DNA of 64,000 nt from Bactericera cockerelli (taxonomy: Eukaryota; Arthropoda; Insecta; Hemiptera; Triozidae). Positions 11,241 through 23,087 of the stretch are shown here, piece by piece. Each line of letters begins with the position of its first letter. The first letter of the stretch is position 1. The DNA is taken from NCBI GenBank assembly GCA_024516035.1, contig CM044959.1, positions 35,652,738 through 35,716,737 of the forward strand. Direction: 5' to 3'. A program made the position numbers and the translations under genes. Below the pieces are notes generated by a model. The model saw only the letters and a program-made list of their open reading frames with translations, ran no database searches and was not told the origin of the DNA.

Positions 11241-12950
11241 GATAATGAAGTGAGAAAGAAATGTTTTCTTGTGTAAAAAGGAAAAACCTTTGAAAAATCT
11301 ATCTACGCGTAAGAATAAACCATGATAAACCAAAAGTATAATGAACATAAAAATATTAGATAAGTGACTGAAGATAGAAGATAAGCAGGAGGACGCACTA
11401 CTGAAGATATAAGATAATATAGAGCACACCCTCTCTGTTCATAATAAACTCAAAGTTGCTAATATTGTATTACAAATTCTTCATCATTGTTCTTTAATAT
11501 TGGGAAAACCTTTTTTCTCGGAAAACACAGAATAATGATGATTATTATTTTCCTACCACTTTGTCTTCGGGTTATGCTTTTAAAGTGTCACTTTGAATGC
11601 TGTGTTTGTTCCTGCTCTTACCATGACATAGGGACCTTGTTTCCTTTTAAACATTCTAAAAGCTTTATCATAACATTTTGTGTACAGGATGTTCCCGCAA
11701 TTCTGCAAGTGGATGGTTCGAAAGTTGTGATACGTGCTACCACTGGAATCATTAGAAAACTTCAGGCAGAACCAGTATTGACAATCAAAATTCCACACCT
11801 ATTTTGATATGAGTTTGAGTGGAGACTCAAATTTTCCTACAGTTTCTTACAATATTATGAAACTTGTGAAACATAGGTACCTAACTCAGAACATCTATGC
11901 ATTCAAAACTTTTTTCACATTGCCTCCTCAGTCTAATTTATTTGTAACAATGGACCGGACTAATGGAGGCTTGATAGGTGGATACTAGACTAGCGACTTA
12001 ACAACTTGACACCGTAATTAGAACTCATGAACTGACAGAGAAAATAAAACGAAACATCGCGGGATTTCATTGAGCCAAATGTCACCCAGTTAACATTGAC
12101 CCAGTAGCTGGATCGCGATGAGCACGAGGACCACAAATTTTAGAACCCAACACTCATTCAGTTGCTCCTCAAAGGACCCAGGGAACTTCCCATGAGATAC
12201 ACATAGGAAACGAATACCTAGGAGTACTCATGTTTTCCATGAAAAGGAAGGTGTGAAACCATAAAGTAAAAGTGTTAAGGAAATTTGGTGAGTACCATAT
12301 AAAGGTATCATGTCCTCTGGAAATTCAGCTGAGGGTCAATATGGTATTCATGGCTCAAAGTGTTAAATCTGTGTGAAAACAATAATTTGGCATAATTTAT
12401 TCGAGGAAAATTAATCAGTTTGGCCTACAATCAACCTCATTGCGAATGTGTAATTGCACTAGATTAGCAGGCGATGAGTTGAGGACCTGAATTTAATTGA
12501 AATGAATGTACCGAGGTGTTTAGAAGGAAAATTACTTCTAATAAGCCATGGTCATACAAATAAAAAACCACATAAATGTATCCTTTACCTGGTAATAAAT
12601 ATGTGTAACGAATTTATTTAATTATTGTTAAAAATAATAATTATTGTTCACCTTTTTACCGAATAATTGTTACCAGGACTTCACCAGTCATCGAGTTTAA
12701 AAATAGATTAGTCTAGCTGAGGGACAAAGTAGGAAATATAGTCATGTTGGTTGTAAACACCTTGAGCAAACTCTGCCTTCACAACCACGCGGCTAACTAA
12801 CTGGGCAACCAAACTCAAGGATATACCAAAGTTAATCCTAGCTAACCTCGTTAATAATCGTGAAATTACCTCTATGTATAAACTACCGAATGTTCACTGT
12901 TTAGAAGCAGCGCACTGAGCACCTTGATCTTGAGAAAAGTGACGTCGAAC
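11241..12950. other. Intergenic, one weak exon candidate
   Basis: Mostly AT-rich non-coding sequence. The block at about 12,050-12,360 is less AT-rich but has no convincing frame. The only exon-like segment is listed separately at 11,698-11,806. Confidence 0.35.
11698..11806 (+). CDS. Weak candidate terminal exon, product unknown
   Basis: An acceptor-like TTTTGTGTACAG ends at about 11,689. The frame that follows reads DVPAILQVDGSKVVIRATTG and so on for about 38 residues before a stop near 11,807. The hydrophobic/charged alternation looks protein-like, but no family is recognised. The opening ACAGGATGTTCCCGCAA also resembles ends of insect DNA transposons, so this could be a repeat. Confidence 0.18.
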
Positions 12951-12961
12951 AAGAGAAAGCC

Positions 12962-13074
12962 AGAAATACGAGATACCATCTAACTTATGAGAAACCATCT
13001 AACTTATGAGAATACCATCTAACTTATGAGAATACCATCTAACTTATGAGAACACCATCTAACTTATGAGAACA
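12962..13074. repeat. 20-bp tandem array beside a candidate exon
   Basis: The unit ACCATCTAACTTATGAGAAT, with small variants, is repeated about five times. It lies directly against the GC-rich block at 13,075-13,420. On the minus strand it is at the downstream end of the candidate exon there, and it carries the stop TAA in one possible frame. The placement resembles the exon-end arrays of VPS39 and DDI1. Confidence 0.75.
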
Positions 13075-13193
13075 CCTGACGGGGCAGAGTGGGGTAACAC
13101 GGACTCAGGTAAGCCGGCGCTCTGATGGGGTAACACGGCCCACCCATGGGTTGCATACCGCCTGGGCCACCCATGGGATGGATGTCGCCCGAG

Positions 13194-13418
13194 TTATCCA
13201 GTGGGTACCCATACTTGATCTTCATCTTCTCCAGGTGATGTCCTGTAAGACCTCTCCTTGTCCTCGACTATCTGCGCGCGCACCTGATTGTAGAGCGCCT
13301 TGAGGGTTGCATAGTCGGGAGTGACAGCGTCCAGAGCGCTGGCGATGGCGTTGTAAATACTTGAGCCCGAGGGGAAATAGCTGAGGGCACTTTTGAGGAA
13401 ACTGGTGATGGTGGACAT
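13194..13418 (-). CDS. Candidate coding exon, unknown product
   Basis: On the minus strand a very good acceptor (TTCCCACACCTACAG) sits two bases before an ATG that opens 74 codons (MSTITSFLKSALSYFPSG and so on). The peptide is rich in Ala, Tyr and Ser and its codons are GC-rich against AT-rich flanks. I do not recognise it. A second minus-strand frame, shifted by one base near 13,240, continues open (HLEKMKIKYGYPLDNSGD, then Met/Gly/Pro-rich) to the tandem array. One indel may therefore hide a longer exon. A possible upstream exon at 13,965-14,014 (MTTHFSGLSSFYNS, donor CCAG|GTGAGT) does not join in frame. It could be a decayed gene. Confidence 0.38.
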   Translation of the reverse strand: MSTITSFLKSALSYFPSGSSIYNAIASALDAVTPDYATLKALYNQVRAQIVEDKERSYRTSPGEDEDQVWVPTG

Positions 13419-13749
13419 GCCTGTAGGTGTGGGAACGACACACAGATATTACGAAGTACAAGTACATGTACCCATTTAATATCAAGCGATATCACAAGGC
13501 TGGAAAGTAGTTGTAAATTGGTAATCACTTTCGTGATATCACAACTACTCAACTTGCTTTACTAAATTTCAGTGAAACCGGACTTGAACACGACCTGCAG
13601 GTTACAAGTACTTATCATACCAGCAATGGGTGGTTGCGAAATAGACGTAAATTTGTGTGCTTCGGATGCTCGAATCCGTTTTAAGGTGGTGCATGATTAC
13701 ACAGTACAATAAATTGTACTCATTTCATTACAGATATAGTAGGTTATAA

Positions 13750-13950
13750 ATTTTCAAGGATACAAGTGTTGTAAACAGTATAATAAAACCGCATTGCAAG
13801 TGAGAACATAAATATTATGTACTGTTGTATTATTAAACATAAATATATATTGTAACTGTTGTATATTAACAAAGAATTACGTTACTGTGAATTTGATATT
13901 AAACATAATTATTATGTACTGTTGTATTATTAAACATAAATATATTATGT
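13750..13950. repeat. AT-rich direct repeats
   Basis: Blocks around TATTATGTACTGTTGTATTA, followed by TTAAACATAAATAT, are repeated at about 13,810 and 13,910 with a partial copy between. It is a local tandem duplication in AT-rich sequence with no coding content. Confidence 0.6.
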
Positions 13951-13964
13951 AAGCGGCTACTCAC

Positions 13965-14014
13965 CTGGCAAAGCTGTTGTAGAAGGAAGACAAACCCGAG
14001 AAATGAGTAGTCAT
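13965..14014 (-). CDS. Possible short first exon
   Basis: On the minus strand, ATG at 14,014-14,012 opens 16 codons plus two bases and ends at a strong donor (GCCAG|GTGAGT). Joined to the acceptor at 13,420 it would read the next exon out of the attractive frame. Either it is an alternative or untranslated exon, or there is an indel, or the match is chance. Confidence 0.22.
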
Positions 14015-14917
14015 GTTGGAAGGTCATGCAGGAGACTGAATGTTAGTGCATTGGCATGTGCATGAGGGTGATAGGTCAGCATGGACGGTGAGGAAAATTG
14101 AGGAGGTTCACCTGGCGTTGACTTTGATACTCCATCGTCCCGTCTTGCGTAGGACGTAAGGAAATCGCAAACAGGAGATATGTCAAGTGGTTTGGCGAGC
14201 GGAATAGAGCTCTCAAACATGACCACGATAGCAAGTAACATCGACTGATCATTGACCATTACAAAACCATCAGTGTGTAGAATAAGACCGTTTTCGACGT
14301 GCAATATTTACAGGCTCTTTAATAGCTATTTGTTTATTCTATATTCCAAAATGACTAACTCTTCTTTAAAATACTATCGATCTTTTTTTCGCTTTCAATA
14401 ATCACATGTGATTTCCATATATTCTAGACATTTGATATTCACCCCTTTTACAGACCACTCAATATATTATTGGTCCCTTTCTTGAGCTATTACAAACTTC
14501 TCTCTCTTTATAATTCTGAGTCCGAACATATCTTTAAAATAAAGGTAGGTGGGTTAAAAATAAAGTAAGGGGTTAAGTAAGAATTGAGTTATGGGTGAAA
14601 AAAAAAACAGAAACAAAAGAAATAGCTCGTACCAAACAAATGAGCTAGTAAATATAATAATATGAGGGAAAATTTACAAAGCTCTTAATGAGAACCTGAC
14701 TGCACTATGGAGGATTCTTTCAATTCTGATACGAAAGTTCGTAAGATAATCAATTAAATCCTCCTAATATCATAAGAAAAGTGATATCCATCACTTTTGC
14801 AAATCCTGAAAATGAAGTACACTGTCGTAAAATGGGATCTAGATTTCCACAAGTCATGGTACTTCTATATCCCTCATTTTTTTCCATTCATTTGGGTTTT
14901 TTTAAGCGCACTATTAT

Positions 14918-15160
14918 CAGGGCCGGATTAAGTTTGATATTAAGTATCCAAAGTTCATTTCGGGGGCGTAACTTATATGATACCTTGAAAGTTTGCTATA
15001 CTTTTGGGTCAGCTTTTTTGTTTCGCCTTAAAACACAATAGATGTAGTCTAAATTTCCACAAAATAAAGTACAACAATATCCTCTGTAAGTTCTCCCTAG
15101 TGTGGTACCCCAAAATCGAGGGGCCCGTAGCACCAACTACATATTGCTAATCCGCCCCTG
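14918..15160. mobile_element. hAT-like MITE, 243 bp
   Basis: The terminal inverted repeats are CAGGGCCGGATTA on the left and, read inward from the right end, CAGGGGCGGATTA. Flanking octamers ACTATTAT (14,910-14,917) and ACTACAAT (15,161-15,168) match at 6 of 8 positions, as expected for an aged 8-bp hAT target duplication. There is no transposase frame. Confidence 0.65.
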
Positions 15161-15356
15161 ACTACAATGAGTCACATCAGGGAGATGATGATGTAGTTAG
15201 TTTACTGAAAGGACATGCATATTTTTCAAATGAAAAAAAAAATACTTTGATTGGACATGAGGTACATGAACCAATTTATTATTCGACAGGGATAAAAAAG
15301 AAACAATAATTTTCGATACTTTTTTTCGGCCCTCATAAAAATTTCCTCTACGACTA

Positions 15357-15490
15357 AGGGCGGAATTAATAATTATACTTTTTGTAATACCTCTGTGACG
15401 CTAAGTCACGGATTGCGTACTGTGTAAGATAGGGAAAAGTGACGCTTAGCAATGACTTGTGATATACAATTGGTCTATTAATTTCGCCCA
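15357..15490 (+). mobile_element. MITE with GGGCGAAATTAATAGAC termini
   Basis: The left end is AGGGCGGAATTAATA and the right end is the inverse, TATTAATTTCGCCC. The interior is typical of this family: GTAATACCTCTGTGACGCTA, AGTCACGGATTGCGTACTGT. Other copies are at 25,860-25,969 (inverted), 25,993-26,125, 27,086-27,205 and 36,709-36,823. No coding capacity. Confidence 0.8.
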
Positions 15491-16960
15491 AGTCGCACCT
15501 ACCTAAAAGTTGTCATTTAATAATTATTATTATATTATGGTTAAAAAAATCTTAAATTCGAAGCAGGATCGAATAACAAAATTACTTCAGCTACCTAATG
15601 TGATATAAGTATATACTAGGTAGGTACCTACTTATATGTAGACGTCTCAATGTAGGTATACCATTGTCGTATTTGAGGCATGTGTTACCCTGCATAAAAT
15701 TCACTGGAAACTTTAAGCCTTTTCCTAAGATGAAGAGCCAGAAGTAGGCTGAAATAATTTTCTCTATATCCTCTCAGCATGAAATAAAATGAAAATGATT
15801 ATAAAACTCGCATGCTTCCCGCAAAGCACCTCACAAAGTCTTCAGGATGCAGGCTAAATAATTTAATTAAATGAGAAGTAGTAACCATATTTACCTATTT
15901 TAAACATATTCTTTACTCTAAATTCCCACACTCTCTAACACGAAGTTCATGTTTCCTGGAATTCTGCAACTTGAGCTGTGTATAGGATTTCATAACATTC
16001 AACTTTCTTGAAAGTGCACGCTTACCAGGAATTGAAATTTTAGAATTTCTCATTTGATTTCTCTCTTGGTTTTAAAGAAAACAATCTGCAAATCCTACCT
16101 GAGTTAGAAACACAGCCGCAATCACCAAACTTTGAGACAACCCAATCATTTCGGATTTTGGTGACTAAAACACCGAAACAGTAGCTCTGGAAAACAGCTC
16201 ACAACTGACGTGCCGACACGACGGGTACAAAAACAACCTGGGCTCCAAAATGAACGGTATAAACAATCAATATTGACAGACAATGAAAACAGGATGACAG
16301 ATTTATTTCGAGCGTAGGAAAAAAATTGAAGCGCGGATTTTCTGACTGAAAAGGATCAAATCGGATGGGAAAAACGTCAAAGACAATATATGACAAGCCA
16401 GTGACGGAGATATTGCAAACGAAACCTTTCAAATCCTACCCTAACACACATATATCGTGATTGTCCACGTCAAAAAAGAAGGAAGGAGTGACAGATTCAA
16501 TTTTATTGAAAAAATCTTTTCCAGACGAAAGCAGAGCAATTATTTATTAGTAGAACAATAAATAATAATTACTATGTTCTTGTTTTGAAAAGGTTTTACT
16601 GAAGGACATGGGCACTTTACTGTGACATTGTTTACATTGGAAATCGAAAATAATAATACCGCCTTTTTCAAACTGCCCAACTAAGCAGAAGCTGGTGCTG
16701 GACAGAAGCTCAGAGTTGTCCTTGTCGTGGATCTCGGTATTATGATCAATGCCCAAAACTTTTACATATCTAGTGATCGTGCTGGGTTCGAACAAAAAAT
16801 TTTAGAACAAAAAAAAGTTTGATTTAAGATGCCATATTCAGACTTTCCTGAAATAATAATAATTCCGTGTCCGTGAGATAGGTATTGATACCTAAATCAC
16901 GGTTGTGAGAGGATTATATGGACGCCGAGATTCAATGTCTAGGCTCCTTTCATGTCCATT

Positions 16961-17207
16961 GATTCGATTTGGTTTTAACGTCCTGACTAGAGGTAGATAG
17001 GACGGGGGTTTTACCCTCCATTCGCTGGGAATCGTACCAGCTACCCACATTAACCTCACCCAGTCTGGGTAGGGCCGGAATGGCCAGCCTCACGTGTTCG
17101 GAGGGAACAGAATTTTCTGCGCGAAAAGTCTGCTCCAACCGGGAATCGAACTCAGGATCTCTGGAGGACGGGCAGTAGTCACAACCGTTACGCCACGGAG
17201 GCTGGCT
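16961..17207 (-). mobile_element. tRNA-derived SINE, family A
   Basis: On the minus strand it reads from GAGCCAGCCTCCGTGGCGTA, through the B-box region GAGTTCGATTCCCGG and the shared core, to the tail CAGGACGTTAAAACC. It is nearly full length and lies next to a family D SINE in the same orientation. Confidence 0.82.
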
Positions 17208-17244
17208 CCTGAAATAATAATACCGGATAAAAAAAATCATATTT

Positions 17245-17390
17245 CTGCTAATCACTTTCGTCATGTCATAAATACCCAAACTCGCTTTACTAAATCTTAG
17301 CTAAACCCCATAACTTGAACCACCGACCTCCAGGTTACAAGTCCGCCGCCTTATCGATCATGGTACTAAGGTCGGTGACTTTCCTAACCA
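17245..17390 (-). mobile_element. tRNA-derived SINE, family D
   Basis: The minus-strand head has GACCTTAGTACCATGATCG and the B box GGTTCAAGTTATGGGG, and the body ends GTTTGGGTATTTATGACATG. It lies immediately right of the family A SINE, so two retroposons are juxtaposed. Confidence 0.72.
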
Positions 17391-17924
17391 TTTACTATTT
17401 AGTTACAAGAAGGAATATGGCTATTGAAAAATATTTTTTTTTGCAATGCTAAGCTATCCACTAGAAGTTGGGACATAATGGGTCTGTAGACACGGAATTG
17501 AATATTTATGCGTGTAGGTACTTCTTGATTTTACCTATCAAGGTGAAATACTCAATTAAGAACTATACACTATGTCCGTTAGGACGATCTCAATCCCAAC
17601 CTTCATCGCTGTAATTATAGCGATTTCTAAATTTGAATCTGCATATTTTTGCGTTTGATTCTCATTTGCATATTTAATTTCTTATCGATATTTTAATGAT
17701 TTAAAGCTTGCAAATAATTTAGAAAAGAAATCGCTATCCAGCTATGTTTAATGAGTCAGTCTATTAATAATTTGAAGCCATCTCTGCATGGATTCAAAAA
17801 CTGCCGCAAGTAGTGGTATGAGTACCTACAATTATTTCTTGCTGTTCCACAAAGCCTTATACATATAATTATTGTATTGATGATAGCTCATTTAAAGTTT
17901 GAAATTCAATGGATATATAATAAT

Positions 17925-18115
17925 AATACTCTTTAGTAGAAGTTAACCAACAGTCGAGGTTGATGCTTAAAACATTTTCTACCACCTAACCCTCAAAGTC
18001 TTATTATTATGTGGTCATATTCTCAAATAAATGAGGAAAAATTCATGCATTAAGTGGGATTCGAGACCACGGATACCTACGCTACCTGGTAACAGACTAG
18101 CAGACCAGACCAGCA
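17925..18115 (-). mobile_element. tRNA-derived SINE, family E
   Basis: In the minus orientation the tRNA-like head (CTGTTACCAGGTAGCGTAGG, B box GGTCTCGAATCCC) is followed by TGCATGAATTTTTCCTCATT and TATTTGAGAATATGACCACA, a body shared with copies at 42,435-42,560 and 62,830-63,025. The tail is an ATT-repeat stretch. Confidence 0.68.
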
Positions 18116-18163
18116 CGGCACGGATATACATAGATAATGATGACAGTGATTATAAGGTACATA

Positions 18164-19823
18164 CAGGGTGTCCCACCAAACTTGGACACCTCAAATTACT
18201 CGGCCCCTGAAAGAGTTTTTGAAAAATAAAAAATCCTAGGGTACATGTCCTAATTATGCGGTTTCAGCCATGAATTTTTTTTTATACAGGGTGCTTCAAA
18301 AGTCAGAAATTGAGGTGTCAACTTTCGATTTTTAAATGGATCGACCTGAATTTTATTTGATAATTTTACTTCTCAATGGTTTCTGAGTACTTTTTTAAAC
18401 AAAAATTTTACATACAGGGTGGTTTTTTTTCGACCAATTTTTTTTCTAAATCTCGAATAACTCAAGTTCGTTTAATTTTTTCGAGAACAAGAATAGAAAG
18501 TGTTTGTGTAATTAGTACACGTACTTTTAATTGGCATCAAATTTTTTTATACAGAGTGGTTCACAAGTGAAATGATTACTTGATTTTTTTTAAAACCGAG
18601 TTTTTTTGATTTTTTATTTGAGATTAATAATTCTCACCTGATTTTACACATTTTTTGTTAGTCATATCGAAAAACAAAACTAAAGTGTTGTACAGGGTGA
18701 GACATAATTTATTTGTAACACCCTAAATATTGGCAGTCAAAAAGACGTAAAATTAAATATCAAAACTAAATGTGCAAGAAAAACTTCGATTTTTAATTAA
18801 ATAAAAAAGTTATGGTGTTTTAACTAATATTGTCGCATGGACCACCATGTAGATATTTTCTTAAACCATCATATGGGTAGTCGAAATTGTGTAAAATTCA
18901 ACGAGGAGTCCAAATCTGAAAGAAAAAAATGAATTCAAAAAGCCATTTTCAATTTTGTGTCTACACCTACCTACTTTTTATTTCAAGTTTTAAAATCATT
19001 CAGTGTGGACACCAAATTGAAAATGGCCTCAAAATTCGTGTTTTTTACTTGTTTTTCCCCACGATTCGAAGTCTTCGTCGATTTTTATACAACTTCGAGT
19101 ACCCACATGATAGTTTAAGAGAATATCTACAGGGTGGTCCATGCGACAATATTAGTTAAAACACCATAACTTTTTTATTTAATTAAAAATCGAAGTTTTT
19201 CTTGCACATTTAGTTTTAACATTTAATTTTACGTCTTTTTGATTGCCAATATACAGGGTGTTACAAATAAATTATGTCTCACCCTGTACAACACTTTAGT
19301 TTTGTTTTTCGATATGACTAACATAAAATGTGTAAAATTAGGCGAGAATTATTAATCTCAAATAAAAAATCAAAAAAACTCGGTTTTAAAAAAAATCAAG
19401 TAATTATTTCACTTGTGAACCACCCTGTATATTTTTTTTTTTTTTTTGATGTCAATTGAAAGTGCGTGTATTCATTACACAAACACTTTCTATTCTTTTT
19501 ATCGAAAAAATTAAACGAACTTGAGTTATTCGAGATTTAGAAAAAAAATTGGTCGAAAAAAAACCACCCTGTATGTAAATTTTTTGTTTAAAAAAGTACT
19601 CAGGAACCATTGAGAAGTAAAATTATCAAATAAAATGCAGGTCAATCCATTTAAAAAATCGAAAGTTGACACCTCAATTTCTAACTTTTGAAGCACCCTG
19701 TATAAAAAAAAATTCATGGCTGAAACCGCATAATTAGGACATGTACCCTAGGATTTTTTATTTTTCAAAAACTCTTTCAGGGGCCGAGTAATTTGAGGTG
19801 TCCAAGTTTGGTGGGACACCCTG
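18164..19823. mobile_element. Nested fold-back element, 1.66 kb
   Basis: The left arm (from 18,164) and right arm (to 19,823) are near-perfect inverse copies of about 800 bases, meeting at a loop around 18,967-19,003. The ends are CAGGGTGTCCCACC with TA on both sides, consistent with a TA target. Inside each arm, terminus-like motifs ACAGGGTG or close variants recur at mirrored places: 18,293, 18,415, 18,552 (ACAGAGTGG), 18,695 and about 18,850 on the left, and their inverses on the right. No long protein frame is present. Possible origins are successive insertions of palindromic MITEs into each other's centres, or growth by inverted duplication. The superfamily is not certain. Confidence 0.85.
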
Positions 19824-20950
19824 TATTATAAAAATACCGCCTCAATAATAATAATTTTAAACAAAGTGCTTCCTGTTTAATTATTTAAATGTAAATTCAA
19901 TGATGAGTTCTGTTCTCTTGAGTACGAGCCATTGGAATGAAAACGAACACTAAAATACAAGTATTTGCCATTCAACAAAAAAAATTGACACTATGAACGT
20001 CTAGAGATAAAATATTTTCTATATAAAAAACGCTATGGAACACGTGTTGTTTTCTCGATCTAGGTTCTCATGTGCCTGCACAAAAAAATTGCACGTACGA
20101 GTATCTCGAAAGTTGATATCTGTCTGGACAAAGTTCAGCCGACTCAAAACACTAAAAAAAAAGCGACAAAAAAATAAGTTATTTCCTGACACATCTATTT
20201 TTATCAACATTTTCTCCAGCTACGCTTCTCTTCCATTTTAGTCTGAATTTTTTGCACATTCAAACTGCTCAGAAGACGAGGTCACAAGTAAAACATTGCA
20301 TAAGAGGAAATTTCTACTAGTTTTTTGTGGAAATTTATACCAATACAAGTGCCACGTGAGTATTGGTAGAAGTCTTGCAATGGTAGAAGGAAATCTTAAG
20401 AATATTTATTGTTTGGAGACAAGCTAGTTCACCACACGGAACCATTTCAGTCTGGGACCCACATCCCAGAGTTAACAGAACCAATGTTTTTGTTTGGGTT
20501 TTGGTGACGTCAGGATAAATCATTTTGGTGCTCTTAGTTGTAGGTACATACATCATGTATCATGCCGGTCATGTTGATAGCTAAAGTGCATAACAGAAAA
20601 TAACTACTCAACCAGGATTCGAACCTGTGACTCTTGTGAACAAACTCAGTGGCTCTATTTTATTATAGAACTGTAAATAGGAAACCTGAGGATAGGCCTG
20701 TCACTTCATTTGTTTTTCATATAATAATCATTAGAAATTTAATAAACTGTCAATCAATTCTCATTAGATCTATTTACAATTATTCTCCAGACTAATTATT
20801 AATATTGTTATTCTGCATGTCCCTCTGTACGTGTCGAATGAAATGGTGACGTTGATGTACGCACTGCGTAATCAATAAATAATTTAATTCACTAGATGAA
20901 AAAATCTGGCTTTGACAACTCACTAAATTCTATGTATACATATATCTTAA
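19824..20950. other. Intergenic, no gene seen
   Basis: AT-rich sequence with no convincing frame or named repeat. A tRNA-like fragment (CCAGGATTCGAACCTGTGAC, minus-strand B box) lies near 20,610-20,630. Confidence 0.35.
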
Positions 20951-20952
20951 AT

Positions 20953-21110
20953 TAACGGCGCTTTCAACTGCATGGTCCATCACGACGGGGGTCTTACCCT
21001 CCATTTGCTGGAATCTCACAAAAAAGCTACTCACATTGACCTCACCCAGCCTGAGTGGGACTGGGAATAGCCAGCATCACGAGGGCTGGACATTGCTTTA
21101 CTTCAGGGAC
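20953..21110 (-). mobile_element. 5S-type SINE, 5' part lost
   Basis: On the minus strand it reads from CTGAAGTAAAGCAATGTCCA (decayed 5S-like head) through the shared core (CAGGCTGAGT...AGGTCAATGTGAGTAGC) and CAAATGGAGGGTAAGACC to the family tail GCAGTTGAAAGCGCCGTTAA. Confidence 0.72.
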
Positions 21111-21189
21111 AGAAAGAGAAGTGGTGTGTTCAACGGCTAATTTTATATACACTGCCCAATAGACTTTTTTATTTACACTGCTTAAATTG

Positions 21190-21325
21190 GATTAAATTTG
21201 TTGACTGATAAAATTGTCAAATAATGACCAAAAATGCATGTATTGGGTGGGGTCCGAACCAACGAGTCATCACGCTACATGGATCCCCAATCTAGCGCCT
21301 TAACCACTCGACCAATACGTGATGA
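21190..21325 (-). repeat. tRNA-like SINE, family E-type
   Basis: The minus strand holds a tRNA-like head (TATTGGTCGAGTGGTTAAGG, CGCTAGATTGGGGATCCATG) with B box GGTTCGGACCCC, followed by TGCATTTTTGGTCATTATTT. The head resembles a leucine or serine tRNA, but the sequence lacks a clean cloverleaf and continues into a SINE body. Confidence 0.55.
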
Positions 21326-21939
21326 TTATAAATTATAAACATTAGAGTATAGAAATAAGAACAAACGAATGATTGAAATATAAAAGTTATAAAAAATATG
21401 TATTTGATTTTCGGTAATATCCTTAAATCTATGCATGGATAATTACAAAATTAAATTTAATTAATTTAAAAAATTAACTATGTATATCAAATTTAAATAC
21501 TTTTAGAACATTAGGGTTGATGTAAATTTTCGTTTGCTTCCACACTAATGTACCTACATACACATTTCGTAATGACAAGTTTTCAAATTTTAACCAGTCA
21601 TGAAAACAGTATTTCAAAAGAAACATTTCAATTTAAGGATACCGATATTTAACACGAGATATTAATTATTCCTTAAAAAGATCATCAATTTAGCAAGAAG
21701 ACAAATAAGTAAAACGATATAAAAATGAACTTGATGGATGAAGCTTGTGTTCTTTTTTACAGGAGAATCAAGTGAGAAATTTCAAACTAAAAATGTATAC
21801 AATAACTTTAATTTTAGTCTAAGATATCAGTTTACGAAGACTTCCTCAAATAAACAGGTGTGAATATCACACAACTTTTCTTATCCCTCAAAATAATAAA
21901 TGATAAAATGGGTGAACTTTCATTTTTTACTTTCCTTAT

Positions 21940-22440
21940 CCCATAATAAAGTTGTATTCGTCGAAAATTTGACATACCCAATTTTTTTTTACTTTGCTTA
22001 CCTTTCATAAAATAAGGAAATTATTATATTCGTCGAAAATAGAAACTACCTAGTTTTTCACATTTCTAGACGAATGAGGACGGTTCCAAAAAGTTCAAGA
22101 TATCAACAACAACAACGACAAAAATTATTATTGTATGAAAAACTCGTCCTTGTAAAAATTTCATATTATCTACCGTTTAGCCAGAATCGCCAAACGCCGC
22201 GCCGTCAACGGGCGGTCGAAAGACCAGCACTGATGTCATCGAAAAGTTTTGTGTCACGTCCTCTCTCAGCATGAGGTCTACATGACAAATTTCTTGTCTT
22301 TAACTTATACCGTTCTTGAGATATTTTGTTTACAGACAGACACACGGACAGGCTCTGACTAAAACTTGTTTTGGCACTGAAAACTGACCATCAATTTTTT
22401 GGGTGATTCCATCACTTAACTTTCTATAAGATAAGGAAAG
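21940..22440. repeat. Degenerate insect repeat with ATTCGTCGAAAAT motif
   Basis: The phrase GTATTCGTCGAAAATTTGAC recurs as ATATTCGTCGAAAATAGAAA about 70 bases later. The block then runs through GTTCTTGAGATATTTTGTTT, ACAGACAGACACACGGACAG and CTTTCTATAAGATAAGGAAA. This style of repeat is common in insect genomes; I cannot assign it to a class here. Confidence 0.5.
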
Positions 22441-22446
22441 TAAATA

Positions 22447-22989
22447 CAGGGTGGTCAAAAAGTACCTTTCCTGTGTAAAATAAATCATATATTTGTTATG
22501 CATTAGTGTTTTTGAAAATTGATTTTCTGGTTTAAGTTACAAGGCTTGGGAGATTTTATATGAATCCTACACAATTTCACAGCGATCAAAAATACTGACT
22601 TATTTTGCGAAAACGACCAAACCATTTTAAAACACAACGTGAAAATGGACATTTTATGATTTCAGAAAATGTTCCATCAGCTCCTGACTTCTTCCTGTGG
22701 GGCTACCTGAAGGAAAAAGTCATCAGAGGAGAGCTCAAAAACAATATTCGAGAAGAGATTGAAAAAATTACATCGGCAATCTATTAAAAAGACATGAAAA
22801 ATGCTCTAATTTAAAACAATGATAACATGAGTTATAGAGTAGACTACTTGACCGACATAACTTTTCACGCCCTACGTAAAAAATCTCCATAAAAACTACT
22901 GTCTATTGCAATTTATTTTAATGTTTTCTGTCCTGTTGATCAAAATTTATTAAATATTTCCATAGGAAAGGTACTTTTTGACCACCCTG
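22447..22989 (+). mobile_element. Tc1/mariner-type relic, 543 bp
   Basis: The ends are inverted repeats of about 26 bases (CAGGGTGGTCAAAAAGTACC and its inverse) bordered by TA at 22,445-22,446 and 22,990-22,991. Inside, a plus-strand frame (22,605-22,787) keeps APDFFLWGYLKEKV and NNIREEIEKI. These match the C-terminal end of mariner-like transposases, where a PxDFFLWGxLK phrase follows the catalytic core. The catalytic DDE/D residues are absent, so the element is an internally deleted, non-autonomous copy. Confidence 0.8.
22605..22787 (+). pseudogene. Mariner-like transposase C-terminal fragment
   Basis: The 60-residue frame has a divergent first half, then SAPDFFLWGYLKEKVIRGEL and NIREEIEKITSAI. 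The family is a DNA-cleaving transposase of about 340 residues, and this holds only the last part. It lies between intact terminal inverted repeats of the same element. Confidence 0.7.
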
Positions 22990-23087
22990 TACAATGGATA
23001 AATCTGACCTTTTTTTCATAGCTTATACAGGAAGGTATGTATTTAATGAATGAATCATTTTTTACAGGTCAATGAACGAACGCCTAG

